Part shown: piece after piece, positions 10,411 to 21,467 of the stretch
How the letters are laid out: every line of letters begins with the position of its first letter
Position numbering within the stretch: position 1 is the stretch's first letter
DNA from: Pocillopora verrucosa
Lineage: Eukaryota; Cnidaria; Anthozoa; Scleractinia; Pocilloporidae
NCBI RefSeq assembly: GCF_036669915.1
Contig: NC_089325.1
Span: 14,395,235-14,459,234 of the forward strand
Direction: 5' to 3'
Length of the DNA stretch: 64,000 nt
Made by a program: the position numbers and the translations under genes
The notes under the pieces: model-generated
What the model saw: the letters and a program-made list of their open reading frames with translations, nothing else
What the model was told of the DNA's origin: nothing
Databases searched by the model: none

Positions 10411-11507
10411 TCGCTTGAAAAAGTTTGCACAGCAATGAGTGATTGTCGGACAGAGACGGAGCAACTGTTGTTAAAAAAGGGTTAATTTTTGAGATGAAGC
10501 TGGCAAAACAGTTAAGGATTTTAAATTTTTTGTGCGTTTTGTTTCGTTTATCAAATAGGCGTTGCCTCTTGTTGATAGATTTACTTAATGACAAGAATCG
10601 TGATTGACCTTAATTCTACAGATTGATGTAAAAGCGTTAGATTACTATGTTTCAAGTCAGTTTTTCGGCGGAATCCAAGTGAGAGAGAAGTTATTTTATT
10701 ATCATTTCTTCTTTTCTAAATCCGCTTACCTGGAGAATCTGCTAACCTGTGAACTGAGACTGTTGTAACCACCCGCCATAGAAGTAGGTTTATATCGAAG
10801 TTTTTGAAATTAGCCACGAGATTAAGACTTGATTTGCGTTTGTTCTGATTGCGAATTATGAATATATTTCTTTTAGATCGAATAATTATTAAAGCTTGAC
10901 TTGATATTATGCGGTTTGTGGTGGTTATTTGAGCTAACCAGTTCCGAGTCAGGAAACACGTTTGACAAAGAAACCGAGGAATGCGAGGCTGATATAGCCG
11001 AGGCAATGAAATTAAAGTGTCTTAATTCTGTTAGGACATACTTGCTAAAAGCTACCTTCAAAACGTTAGAGGGAACTAGTGCTTGTCGTTGCTGGATGAT
11101 AAAGAGCTTCATACAGTTCTTAAACCCAAAGCACAGTCCAGGGATCATTACTTTATGGTAAAGGGGCGACAAAATTGAGGAATGTAGATTACAACTGTCT
11201 GTAAACTTCAAGGTATGATACACCTAAACAAATGAGTGACTTATTAAGTGTACAAAATACGAAACTGTGGAAAATGGTCTAACACCTTATTACTACTAAC
11301 AGCCTATCCCAGGGTGAACTACAGGAGAGCCGCGATGGAACTGGGATTAGATGAAACTTTTATGATAAACGACCTCCCTTCTCTTGCTATCGATTTATAC
11401 TAGAAATTAGTAAATATATAGAATTGCTACATTCATCTTTTTTCTGAAGACTCTAGACATCTAAGATCTACCAAAGACAATATACCCCTATACGCTTTTA
11501 ATTAGTT

Positions 11508-11581
<74 letters not shown>
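11508..11581 (+). tRNA. tRNA-Asn-GTT: tRNA-Asn (GTT)
   Basis: GTCTCCG pairs with CGGGGAC through one T-G pair. The anticodon arm TTCGG-CTGTTAA-CCGAA gives GTT and the T arm is GGTGG-TTCAAGC-CCACC. TTTT lies five bases downstream. Confidence 0.96.
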
Positions 11582-11582
<1 letters not shown>

Positions 11583-12468
11583 AATTTTACACCTCGGCCG
11601 ACCCTTTTCTTTTCTTGTTGCATGTTTTATATGGCTCATTTACCGGTAAAAAATATTAACCGTTCCGTTACATAGTTACTGGCCGTAACGCTCTCATGCT
11701 CACGTGTTGGAAATCAACTGCAGTCACATCTTTACCATTTAGCAGAAAAAGACAAAAGAAATACCCCAGTTTGCATTTGCATTTGCATTTGAAGGCTGGG
11801 CTTCATTTCTTGTCTGTCTTCATCATTTGTCCTTCAGTATGGATGTACGCACACTAACTGTCCTTTGGAGAAGCTTTTTTCATTTGTAAGATTGGTGGTA
11901 AAGCAGTGGTGACTTATTTGCGGGTTTCTGCCTGACGTTGAGGTTGGCTCGCACAGCTCCTCTTTCAAATGCAACTACCCTACCAGGCGCTAGGTAAACT
12001 TGTGAGAGGCTGTTCGCTGCGATAATACCTCCTGACAATCTCAGGTGGCCGACCTTAGATCTTAGAATTTGATTATGATTTTAGAGTTCTGGTACTTTCT
12101 TTAGATCTTAGAGCCTTCTGTCCGAGGCTCTCCTCGAGCTCTGACTCCTGTGTAGGATGAAGCTCTCACAAGTCTTGAGTGACAATTAGTGTATTCCACT
12201 GATCGTCTCAGTGGAATTCACTAGATTTGTTGATTATTTCGTCCGATAAAGAACTTGTTTTGCAGTCCTAATGTACACTCCTTGTAAACCGGCTAAAGAT
12301 ACGCGTTTAAGTTAAAGATGTTGTCATTTAGACTTGAACAATGTTCCGAAGTGCGACTGTAATAAAAATACCAGTAAAACTAGTCTGTTCATGACGCAGG
12401 TGTTAATCCACCCGCTCTAATAACAGCAATTAATAAAATACCCTTCCTAAACCACATTTGACATCTCC

Positions 12469-12540
12469 GGCCTGTTGGTCTAGTGGCATGATTCTCGCTT
12501 TGGGTGCGAGAGGTCCCGGGTTCGACTCCCGGACAGGCCC
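12469..12540 (+). tRNA. tRNA-Pro-TGG: tRNA-Pro (TGG) at a unit-fusion point
   Basis: An intact Pro gene with loop TTTGGGT. Its 5' flank (CATTTGACATCTCC) is that of Pro-TGG genes, but its 3' flank (GGTTGTGGGCTCTTTTGG) is that of Pro-AGG genes. The Val-CAC gene and spacers G and H that should lie between the two Pro genes are absent. Exchange within the near-identical Pro bodies explains this. Confidence 0.94.
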
Positions 12541-13210
12541 GGTTGTGGGCTCTTTTGGACAAAACCATTTGGAAGTTGTCAAACTTCCCCTGAAAAATGT
12601 ATGGAAATTTTATTACCATACGTTCTATAATTCATATGTATTCATTTCCTTGTTCTTCAAGAGCCCTAAACCTTCGCGTTTTTTCTTTTTTCAATAAAAG
12701 CTTTCGTGTATTTTAGTTAAGAAAATATTTCTTATTGAAGACTCGCCTTATGCTTCTGAAAGACAGGAAATGGCTGAACACGGGAGGTGAAATGTCTTTT
12801 GTAAATCAAAATCAATTTCCATGCATCTTACTTGTGTTTCGGTGAGCTCAAGGATCAGTTATTGTCCATTGGGAGGGGGGGGGGGGAGGGGAAAGGGGCA
12901 GAGAATATTTGAGGATCATATGGTTTTTAGGGAGGGCGGAGGGGTTCAGAAAGGCTGTATTCCGGGTTGTGGTTTCTGGTTAAATGCGTATCTCCGCACT
13001 TCATTTCGTTTATGTGTTCCAGGAATGACCCCAATGAGCAGATTTTACTATCCTTACGTTGTGGGAAAAGGACAATAAGTTAAAATGCAGCGGCGGGGTC
13101 CAGTTTTGACGCCAACTGTTGTTTTAACATCAAACTTGTCGAAATTAAGTCTATGCATTTCTGGGGCTAGAGAGAATTTGTGCTCTGTGAGGCCCAAACC
13201 TAGCAGGGTG
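12541..13210. repeat. Spacer class A (Pro-AGG to Val-AAC) with G-run
   Basis: Paralogues are 35228-35857, 41459-42054, 48169-48832 and shorter pieces at 20041-20356 and 26948-27266. Its mark is a purine-rich tract with long G runs (12871-12898 here), then GAGGATCATATGG and a conserved leader before Val-AAC. No open frame of note. Confidence 0.65.
12871..12898 (+). other. Poly-G tract, possible G-quadruplex
   Basis: G runs of 12 and more within GGGAGGGG-type sequence. Comparable tracts occur at about 20074-20098, 26984-27007, 35537-35557, 41790-41799 and 41846-41859. Tract length differs between units. Confidence 0.6.
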
Positions 13211-13283
13211 GTTTCTGTATTGTAGTGGTTATCACGTCCGCCTAACACGCGGAAGGTCGCAGGTTCGAGCCCTGCCAGAAACA
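13211..13283 (+). tRNA. tRNA-Val-AAC: tRNA-Val (AAC)
   Basis: Full cloverleaf with loop CTAACAC. The A-box region reads TATTGTAGTGG, one base from other copies. The 3' flank ATAATAAATACTTTTTG gives a T5 terminator. Confidence 0.94.
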
Positions 13284-14499
13284 TAATAAATACTTTTTGT
13301 TGTCACCTTTTGTCTTTCTTTTATAAAGGCTTATTATGTCGCAACGCGTGGCTCATTTTTTCTTGCGCTTTGTTTTAACATAGGATATCTCTCAGCAGAT
13401 TAACAAATATAATCAATGTTTCCGTATATTTTGTTTTTAGCTTTAGTTATCTTAAAAAGTTCTACGCTTTTGAAACATCGAGACTTAGTGGCTTGCGTGG
13501 TTGCTTATATTTCCTGTTGGACAACATGTTTGTGACAGCCCAAAAGCACACGACAAGGGTACATTGTCCATGCACAGATGTTTGACTGCTGTGTGCTCTG
13601 TTCTACTCTGGTTTGAGTGCAAGCATAATTAAGGGCCAGAATCTGTTACGTCACCGGTCAGCGGACAGACTACTGAGCAATAATCAAAATGGCCAGGTCT
13701 TTTGTTATACTCATTATAAGTGTAAGCATTACTCATCTTTAAGCGAACTTCGAATAACAATACAATCTTAGGCGTGAATTGCCTCCTACATAAAGAGGAC
13801 AAAACTTAAGAGATGAACCTGTGATCTTTTGCGTGTTTGGTGTATGTAATAATGAGGGAATTATCCATTTCCAGACAACAAACTTGGACTGAGACAGAAT
13901 TAAGGAAATCAGTGCGTTCGCTTAAAAAAAAAACTTAAATTGATTTAATTCCTACAGAGGGCACCCTCTTTGGTCAGGTTAGTCTTGGCAACAGGAAGGA
14001 CTGAATACGTATCAAATATTAATAAATCCACTTATTCACCACATAGTATTTGAAAAGGTCATAGACAGGCCTACACAGACTCCCCTGTGTGGTTTTACGT
14101 TTGCGACGCAAAAGCCTTTAATTAAAGCTTCGCTCTGACGAGTATGACGATTTACCTCTTTTGTATGATATAATCGGAGGCGTTTTGTAAATTGTTTTCA
14201 GCAGTGGCTGATTTTGTATGAGGTTTCATTCTTGCATCAGTATTTGTTTTAAATTTTTAACCCCTGGGTGGTATGCTGTCACAAAAGGCAATATTTTGCC
14301 TGTAGTTTTTTTGGTTTGTTTTTTAAGTGTCGACTGCCTTGCGGCAAACGAGACCTCAGATAACGTTTTTTCAATTAGGCTTTTTGGGTAACCACGTGCT
14401 TCAAGTCGTGTTTTGAAGTTACACATGGCCTCCTGGAAATTTCTTTCCGAGGAGTTTGTTCTTAGAAGTCTAATAGCTTCTCCTTTAATAAAGCCTTTC

Positions 14500-16062
14500 T
14501 TAACACCTGGCGGGTGGCAAGATGAATAGATCAATGTCTTGTTTACGAACATCCCACAGGGAGAAAACGTCGTCAATGTAACGCTTCCATACTCTCGGCT
14601 TGATACTGCTTTGGTGAAGCAGTTTTGTTTCAATTTCTGCCATAAAGAGATTGGCAAAAGCAACCGCCATTCGTGTTCCCATGGCAGTTCCAAAACATTG
14701 GAGATAGTTTACTCCGTTGAACGGGAACGAATTTTCTTTCAGTATAAGCCCGAGCATTTGTTTTAAGTAGTGGGACGGAATGGGAGGGCTGTTATTGTGG
14801 TATTTTTCGTATGCTTGGCATACTATTGTGATACCCTCTTCTTGTGGGATGTTTGTGTACAAGCTTGTTACATCCATTGATACTAAAATAGTATCATTTG
14901 ACACTTGCGTTTTCTCCATGAAGTTGATGAAATCAGTCGTATCTTTGAGATACGATTTTTGCTTTTGAGCAATAGGCTGTAATAAATGATCCACAAAGGA
15001 TGATATCCTTTCAGTTGGTCCTTCGCAGCCCAATATAATCGGTCTACCCACTGGCAAAGGTTTGTGGATTTTTGTTAAAGTGTAGAAAATCGGTATTCTG
15101 GGCGGATTGGGAGTCTGTGAAAGCCACTTTTTTGTCATATCGTCTATATGTTTGCCATTGTGCAGTTGAGCAATAAGCTCATTAACTTTTTTTAATGTGT
15201 CAGTGACCATGGGGTTTTCAAGAGGTCGGTAGTGGTCTCTGTTGTCGAGCTGAACCTGGGCCTCTTGAATTTTGTCCCTCTTGTTGAGAATCACTGTTGT
15301 GGTGCCTTTGTCAGCACGCTTAAGGTTGATGGCAGTATTGTTTTGCAGTTCTTTGACTGCTTTGTGTTCGTTGTATGACAGGTTGTGTTTTGGCTTTGTT
15401 ATTTCTATTTCAGCAAGGCTTAACTTGATATTTTCGAAGTAGCGTTCAAGGGCAATAGAAGGTTGTACTGGTGGTATCCAGTTTGATTTGACGTGGAAAG
15501 GATGTGGTTCCTTGTCATTCCCGTGGAATATATATCTAAGTCTCATTCGCCTAGCGAATTGTTCGAAGTCACGCAACAATTGTTGCCTGATCTTATTTTC
15601 ATTTGTCACGGGTGTTTCAATAAATTTAAGCCCTTTTGCTAACACGCTGACTTGGTGATCAGTTAATGTATTGTCTGAAAGGTTTTTAAGGTATTTTTCA
15701 TTTTTCTCCCTTTCTGTAGTCACTCGCTTGTGTAGTGTATTTTTTCTACGCTTTTTGCGTTTATTATTCTTGGATAGCCTTTTTGCTGCAGTGGGTTTGG
15801 CGACTGATTTTTCAGAGGTGACACTGTTGTACTTTTCAACATGTTTATTATCACTCTGAAAGCGTGTACATATAAGATCTTTCAGCTCTGAAAGCTGATT
15901 TTCTATTTTGTCTATCCTGTCGGCATCAGTATTTACAGTGTTCCTCAAGGGCGAACGTGATCGTTCACGTGTATTTACATTGTATTGTGATCGAGACTTG
16001 GCAATATTAGCCTTTTCAAGTTTGTTCTTGTGACTAACAAGTCTACGCTGATGGAAGCGCAC
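14500..16062 (-). CDS. PLE reverse transcriptase (520 codons, family I, copy A)
   Basis: It polymerises cDNA from the element RNA. Visible in order are a basic, NLS-like stretch KNNKRKKRRK (98-107), ADKG (250-253), KIHKP (331-335, typical of PLE RTs), motif A SMDVTS (395-400, catalytic Asp), motif B GTAMGT (458-463) and motif C YIDD (495-498, catalytic Asp pair). The last ~7 residues do not match copy B because of an internal deletion, so the thumb is out of frame. The start Met is chosen as the first in frame; copy B has the same Met. Confidence 0.8.
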   Translation of the reverse strand: MRFHQRRLVSHKNKLEKANIAKSRSQYNVNTRERSRSPLRNTVNTDADRIDKIENQLSELKDLICTRFQSDNKHVEKYNSVTSEKSVAKPTAAKRLSKNNKRKKRRKNTLHKRVTTEREKNEKYLKNLSDNTLTDHQVSVLAKGLKFIETPVTNENKIRQQLLRDFEQFARRMRLRYIFHGNDKEPHPFHVKSNWIPPVQPSIALERYFENIKLSLAEIEITKPKHNLSYNEHKAVKELQNNTAINLKRADKGTTTVILNKRDKIQEAQVQLDNRDHYRPLENPMVTDTLKKVNELIAQLHNGKHIDDMTKKWLSQTPNPPRIPIFYTLTKIHKPLPVGRPIILGCEGPTERISSFVDHLLQPIAQKQKSYLKDTTDFINFMEKTQVSNDTILVSMDVTSLYTNIPQEEGITIVCQAYEKYHNNSPPIPSHYLKQMLGLILKENSFPFNGVNYLQCFGTAMGTRMAVAFANLFMAEIETKLLHQSSIKPRVWKRYIDDVFSLWDVRKQDIDLFILPPARC

Positions 16063-16255
16063 AAGGGCGCTAACGTATTGTTCTTCGGCGTGACTTTTAA
16101 TAGCGCTTATTTCCTGTCGAATGGTTTCGTCAGGCGTGACGTTTGCCTTCGCCTGAAGCGACTTAGGGCAAGTATTTTGTTGTAAGTGTCTCTCCAGTTT
16201 TAAAATGGAGGTTTCAGTTTTTTGCTTCTTGAACTGGATAGCGCTGATGGTGTCT

Positions 16256-16504
16256 TCATGTTTCCTCTTCCTTGGCGGCCGCGTATCGGCTATTCCTCGG
16301 AAGGTTTTCTTTTTGACGGCTTTCTTTTTGAAGGCGTAGACCTTCGTTACTGCGTTGTTTAGCTAATTCAGCTTTATGCCTTGGCTCGAGTTGTGATGCT
16401 AGAGGGCTATCCTCTGGGTCCGATTCTAGCTTCGGATCAGTGTACGTTAATTCCATCTCCTCGTCCAGATTTGGACGGTAGTCTGGCGTTTTTGGTGGCC
16501 GCAA
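16256..16504 (-). CDS. N-terminal frame of family I PLE (82 codons)
   Basis: A charged, Glu/Lys/Arg-rich frame (MRPPKTPDYRPNLDEEMELT at its start) just upstream of the RT frame on the same strand. In copy B the same region is present without such a long frame. It may be the 5' part of the PLE protein; no domain recognised. Confidence 0.45.
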   Translation of the reverse strand: MRPPKTPDYRPNLDEEMELTYTDPKLESDPEDSPLASQLEPRHKAELAKQRSNEGLRLQKESRQKENLPRNSRYAAAKEEET

Positions 16505-16550
16505 TGGTGTTTCAAAAAAATCCTGTCTGTGACCGTTTCATAGTGTGATA

Positions 16551-16622
16551 TCCTCGGTAGTATAGTGGTGAGTATCCCCGCCTGTCACGCGGGAGACCGG
16601 GGCTCGATTCCCCGCCGGGGAG
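16551..16622 (+). tRNA. tRNA-Asp-GTC: tRNA-Asp (GTC)
   Basis: Anticodon loop CTGTCAC, acceptor TCCTCGG/CCGGGGA. The B box reads GGCTCGATTCC: T54 is C, which may lower TFIIIC binding. TTTTT follows. It is only 12 bases from the PLE end. Confidence 0.9.
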
Positions 16623-16979
16623 ACGCCTACCGTTTTTGTGCTTAACCATGTTTTCCAAATATCAACTTTTCCCTGCAGGCTAAAAGTTTTGAAATTAGTT
16701 TTCTTTAATTCAGAAATCAATTCGTTTTTTCATGAACATAAGGTAGCGATAACAAACAGTGAGCTACACTAGAGGAAATACAAAAGCTTACGCAGTGCTG
16801 TCAACACGAAAATCTCTTTTGCACCATATTAACGTCACCGACTTGATATCTATGATAATATATCATTAAATCTGGCTTCTAATGGGCCTTTCGAATTGAG
16901 TTACGGTTAAATTTGATAACTATACTGAACAGGCCATATCGAAATAGCTTCGAAAATTTGAAAGGAATATGTGCGTTTG

Positions 16980-17010
16980 GCTTCCGAAGTAAAGAGATTA
17001 CACGTCAGCC
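16980..17010 (+). pseudogene. Val-like tRNA relic, 5' part only
   Basis: GCTTCCGAAG through CACGTCAGCC is kept, then the sequence passes directly to ATGGAGTAAA, which in sister copies follows the T arm. Anticodon and B box are missing. Confidence 0.7.
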
Positions 17011-17714
17011 ATGGAGTAAATTTGATCCAGGTTCTGCTATCGATCGGATTCTTTTTGAGCTGGCAGAGAGAGGGTTTAAAGCTGTTTATGTAATAAAAAA
17101 GATTGTTCTTCGTCCTATTAAGTTTCACTAAGAGAAAGATGTTTTTTTTTTGTCTTGTCTCAAGCTTAGGAAAACGGAAAAGTTCTGAGTCCTCACGAGA
17201 AGCTAAACCTTCGGATTCCGCCCTTGGATTCTCTAGCCCTGAGCCACAAGGACACAACGCTGCACTGGGTCATCGCTTGGTCCACATGTGACACGTGTCC
17301 TGCATACTGCTAAGATTAACAATGTCGAAAGGGTCCTGCGTGTAAATAGAATAAGAAAGATAGTAAATACTAAGTTTGGTGGTGAGATGGAGAAAGATGT
17401 TTTTTTTAGTCTCGCCATGAGCTTTTGGACCAAGAAAAAGTTCTGAGTACCCTTGAGGAATTGAGTTTCCCTTGTTTAAGCTCGGCTACTTGCCACTAGT
17501 TTTCTGTTGACTTGTGTTTGAGAAGATTCAGGCAGTTGTTGTTTTTTTTTTCCATGTTGAACGTTTGGGATTTTCTGTTTTTTTCTGACGCAGTGAGCTG
17601 TATTTTGGTCTTCATTATTTTCGAACCACTCTTGTTACAAGTGTTTTTTGACACAGGAAACGGGACAATTTATGAAAGTATATTAGATAAAATTATGACA
17701 AAAAGAAAAACGAA
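17011..17714. repeat. Spacer class D (relic to Thr), long derived form
   Basis: Paralogues are 22029-22911, 29321-30002, 37188-37890, 43337-44052, 52846-53534 and 59331-60062. The first two units have only 34-38 bp here, so about 700 bp was gained before later units spread. Parts stay open as frames reading KFDPGSAIDR and GFKAVYVIKK, and NNVERLLRVNR, but stops interrupt them in all copies and the frames shift. It could be a piece of a coding gene; I cannot name one. Confidence 0.6.
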
Positions 17715-17788
17715 AGGCACCGGTGGAATTTGAACCCATGACCTCCTGTATACTAGACAGGCGCTCTAACCACCTGAGCTACGGCGCC
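17715..17788 (-). tRNA. tRNA-Thr-AGT: tRNA-Thr (AGT), slightly decayed
   Basis: Minus-strand start GGCGCCGTAGCTCAGG and loop CTAGTAT (AGT). The T arm is ATGGG-TTCAAAT-TCCAC, which breaks one pair of the usual stem. T5 runs follow. The next gene, Asn, is missing in this unit: spacer jumps to sequence normally found after Asn. Confidence 0.82.
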
Positions 17789-17983
17789 TCTCTAGCTGTG
17801 GCACTCAGATGCTCACGTGTTGGAAATCAAGTGCAGTCACGCCTTTACCATTAAGCCGAAAAAGACAAAAGTAGACTGGAATACTCCAGTTTTCATAATT
17901 CGAAGGCTGGGCTTCATTTCCTATCTGTCTTCATTATTTCTCCTTTAGTGTGGGATGAACACACCCTAACTGTCATTTGTTTG

Positions 17984-19197
17984 GTATCCGCGGGTTTCGC
18001 CCATAACGAGTTTCGCCCAAGAAGCGTTTCGCCCATAACGAGAATGGTTTCGCCCAGGCATAAATTCGATTCGCCCAGACTGACAGTCAGTGATTATCCA
18101 GGCTAAGGGCCTCTTTAGACATATGCTTTAGATGAGCCCGGTAACCGGGCTTTTGTTTTCTGTTCATACAATGTTCATACACGACTTTCGTAATGGCGGA
18201 CGTAGCGCGGGGCTACTATTGGTATTCAAATAACAGTTGACTTCACTTTAGAAACAATAGCGTGCCAAGTAAACTTCAGTTTTCTTTTCAAATTCTATTG
18301 ACAAGTGAAAAGGTGAGATTTTTTTGGCCAGAGTAAACAACGGTTCTTTTCAAGTTCTATTGACTAGTGAAAAGGTGAGATTTTTTTGGCAGGAGTGAAC
18401 TTCAGTTCTTTTCAAATTCCATTGACTAGTGAAAAGGTGAGATTTTTTTTGCAAGAGTGAAAATCTATTGATAAGCGAACAGGTGAGATATTTTTGCAAG
18501 AGTAAGCTTTTCAAATTCTATTGATAAGGTTTGATTGAGATTTTTTGTGTAAGACGGTAATTTCCTTTAAGTTAAAGCTTTCGTACCGCACGGCGTCGGA
18601 GTAGTAAAGCTATTCCACGCGCGCGCACTCATGAACTTGACAAGTTTCTATCTCTTTTCCAATTATATGTTGCCGTTACCTATGTCAGAAATACAATCTT
18701 TAACTCTCGATTCCTTTGTTTTAGTATTCACGAAACCGTATTCACATGTATTCATAAGCTGGCGTGCGGAACTTATCTTCCGTGTACAAAAGATTTGCAA
18801 CGATGATATGTTCCACGCGCAAGTGTTTTCAAAAGCGTTTAATTCAATTCTCGAGAAGAAAAGTGATGCAAAAAAATCATAGCAATGCTTTTACGACAAA
18901 CGGACGTCTCTGCAGTATTTCGTGCGCGAATTACCTTAACAATCCCCGCTCCACAGTGAAAGCTATAATTGACTTGTTCGTTTCAACAGTAACTTGTTCG
19001 TTTCAAAATTTCATGATCTCAGGTCAAGTCACTTTTCTTCATTCTGTCCATACAAACGTTTATAAGGTTGACGTTTTCCGAGTGAGAGTGTAGAAGTTTT
19101 ACTTATGGGCGAAACCTTTATTTTTCTGGGCGAAACCATTCTCGTTCTGAGCGAAACGATATGTGCGAAACTCGTTATGGGCGAAACCCGCTATAAC
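17984..19197. mobile_element. Non-autonomous DNA transposon with subrepeated terminal inverted repeats (MULE/foldback-like)
   Basis: The 1214 bp insertion is flanked by a perfect 10 bp duplication CATTTGTTTG (17974-17983 and 19198-19207); sister units at about 24000 and 38930 show the single-copy empty site. Both ends carry inverted repeats of about 75 bp built from GTTTCGCCC-type modules, starting GCGGGTTTCGCCCATAACGA on the left and as its complement on the right. Internally there are tandem ~61 bp repeats and no transposase. A 9-11 bp duplication and long modular ends fit Mutator-like or foldback elements; the family assignment is inference. Confidence 0.85.
18275..18545. repeat. Tandem ~61 bp repeats inside the foldback element
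   Basis: TTCTTTTCAA starts at 18282, 18344 and 18405, each followed by ATTGACTAGTGAAAAGGTGAG-like sequence; two shorter, more diverged copies follow near 18463 and 18510. Confidence 0.8.
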
Positions 19198-19207
19198 CAT
19201 TTGTTTG

Positions 19208-20356
19208 AAGAAGCTTGTTTCATTGGTGAGATTGATGGTGGAGCAGTGGTGACTTATTTGCGGGTTTCTGCCTGACATAGAGGTTGGCTCGGACAGCTCT
19301 CTTTCAAATGCAACTACCTTACCAGGAGCTAGGTAAACTTTTAGAAGCCGTTCGCTGTGATAAGCTTAAAACGGCAGAGAACGCCGGAAACCACAACGGA
19401 CACAAAAGATGTGAGTAAATTCTATTGATTTAACGTGTAAAATGTTCATATTTCGAAATATTTATCGTTGTAAATCGACCATATTTCGTTCCCTATGCTA
19501 CTCCTTATAGCATGTTCAAATTATCAACTGTTCCTCCGTAAGTTAACACCGAGTCACACAACATGTTACGCTTACATGAATTAATCGTTTGCTTTTTATC
19601 GAGACGTGAGCTTGGGACACCTTTGTTCATGTGAATCTACACTCGAACTATCGCAAGAAGCCTTGCATCCCTCTGCTGTTTTTCTTTCCATATATTAACG
19701 AGTAAAGTTAGAAATTAACCAGGCGCTAATCTTGATTGGTCGATGTGCTCTCTTGGGGAGTCCTAGTTCGCAGTAAATTCAAACTGAAAATAGACTTGTC
19801 TGTGAAAACGCCGTGACAAAAATATGGAGCAGTTAAAGGCTCCAAGTAATGGGTTCCTGACTCCTCTTATGCCTGAGGATACGCCCCCAAGTTAAACAAG
19901 TGCTCAATCAGACTTGAAAAATGATCAGAAATGCTACTCTGATCGAAAGTCCAAGAACACCGGTCCATCCATGACAAAGTTATGGCACACAGGTATCAAT
20001 CTACCTGTTTCAGTAGAATAATAATAAAAATACCCTTTCTAGAGAATATTTGAGGTTCATGTGGTTTTTTTTGGGGGGGATGCGGAGGGGGGGATCAGAA
20101 AGGCTGTATTCCGGGTTGTAGTTTCTGGTTAAATGCGTATCTCCGCACTTTGTTTCGTTTTTATGTTTCAGGAAAGACCCCAATGAGCAGATTTTACTAT
20201 CCTAACGTTGTGGGAAAAGGACAACAAGTTAAATGTAGCAGCGGGGTCCAGTTTTTACGCCAACTGTTGTTTTAACATCAAACATGTCGAAATTAAGTGT
20301 ATGCATTTCAGGGGCCAGACACAATCTGTGCCATGAGGGCGAATTGTAACAGGTTG
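19208..20356. repeat. Fused spacers F, H and A with three tRNA genes lost
   Basis: From class F sequence (CCGTTCGCTGTGATA) the text jumps at about 19370 to class H (AGCTTAAAACGGCAGAG), skipping Pro-TGG and Val-CAC, and at about 20040 to class A (AGAGAATATTTGAG), skipping Pro-AGG. The second jump is identical at 26948, so these two units share an ancestor. Confidence 0.7.
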
Positions 20357-20417
20357 GTTTCTATAGTGTATCCGCCTAACACGCGGTAGGTCGCAGGTTC
20401 GAGCCCTGCCAGAAACA
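20357..20417 (+). pseudogene. tRNA-Val (AAC) without D arm
   Basis: GTTTCTATAGTGTA runs straight into TCCGCCTAACACGCGG: about 12 bases of the D arm and A box are missing. Anticodon arm, T arm and CAGAAAC are kept. Confidence 0.85.
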
Positions 20418-21206
20418 TAGTGAATACCTTTTGTAGTCACCTTTTGTCCTCCTTTTATAAAGGCTTATTATGTCGCAACGCGTGGCTAATTTTTTCTTAC
20501 GCTTTGTTTAGGATATTTCTCAGCAGATTAACAAATATAATCCATGTTATCGTATATTTTGTTTTTAGCTTTAATTATCTTAAAACGTTCTACGCTTTTG
20601 AAACATCGAGACTGAGTGGCTTTCATGGTTGCTTACATTTCCTGTTGGACAACATAGTTGTGACAGCCCAAAAGCACACGACAAGGTTACGTTGTCCATG
20701 CACAGATGTTTGACCGCTGTATGCTCTTTGCTACTCTGGTTTGAGTGCAGCATAATTATGAGCCAAATCTGTTACGTCACCGGTCAGCGGACAGACTAAT
20801 AAGCAACAATCAAAATGGCCACTTCTTTTGTTATAATCATTATAAGTGTAAGCATTACTCATCTTTAAGCGAACTTCGAATAACAATACACTCTTAGGCA
20901 CGAATTGCCTCCTTCATAAAGAGTACAAAACTTAGGAGATGAACCTGAGATCTTCCGCGTGCTTGGTGTATGTGATAATGAGGGAATTATCTGATTCCAG
21001 ACAACCAACTTGGACTGAGACACAATTAAGGAAATCAAAGCGCAGGCTAAAAAGAAAATCTTAAATTGATTTAATTCCTACAGAGGGCACCCTCTTTAGT
21101 CAGGTAAGTCTCGGCAACAGAAAGGATTAAAGATGTATCAAATACTAATAAATCCATCTGTTAACAACATATTATTTACTCTACGAACAAGCTTGACCGT
21201 GTGACA

Positions 21207-21278
21207 TCCTTGGTAGTATAGTGGTGAGTATCCCCGCCTGTCACGCGGGAGACCGGGGTTCGATTCCCCGCCGGGGAG
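21207..21278 (+). tRNA. tRNA-Asp-GTC: tRNA-Asp (GTC)
   Basis: Acceptor TCCTTGG/CCGGGGA with two T-G pairs, loop CTGTCAC, B box GGTTCGATTCC intact, TTTTT downstream. Confidence 0.93.
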
Positions 21279-21467
21279 ACGCGAACCGTTTTTGTGCTTA
21301 ACCATATTTTCCAAATATCAACTATTCCCTGCAGGCTAAAAGTTTTGAAATTAGTTTTCTTCAATTCCGAAATCAACTTGTCTTTTTTTATGAACATAAG
21401 AAAGCGATATCAACAAACCGAGAGCTACACTACAGGAATTACGAAAGATTACGCAGTGCTGTCAACA

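Larger units (their letters stand above)
14052..16538 (-). mobile_element. Penelope-like retroelement, family I, copy A
   Basis: The minus strand carries an N-terminal open frame (16256-16504), the main reverse-transcriptase frame (14500-16062) and an RT thumb-like C-terminal frame in 14226-14460 with the phrase ARGYPKSLIEKTLSE. I find no GIY-YIG endonuclease after it, so this is either an endonuclease-lacking type or a 3'-truncated copy. It lies between Val-AAC and Asp at the same site as copy B (49673-52340), so both come from one insertion duplicated with the unit. Copy A is about 180 bp shorter inside, near 14530, where copy B has two ATGAATAG repeats. Confidence 0.85.
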
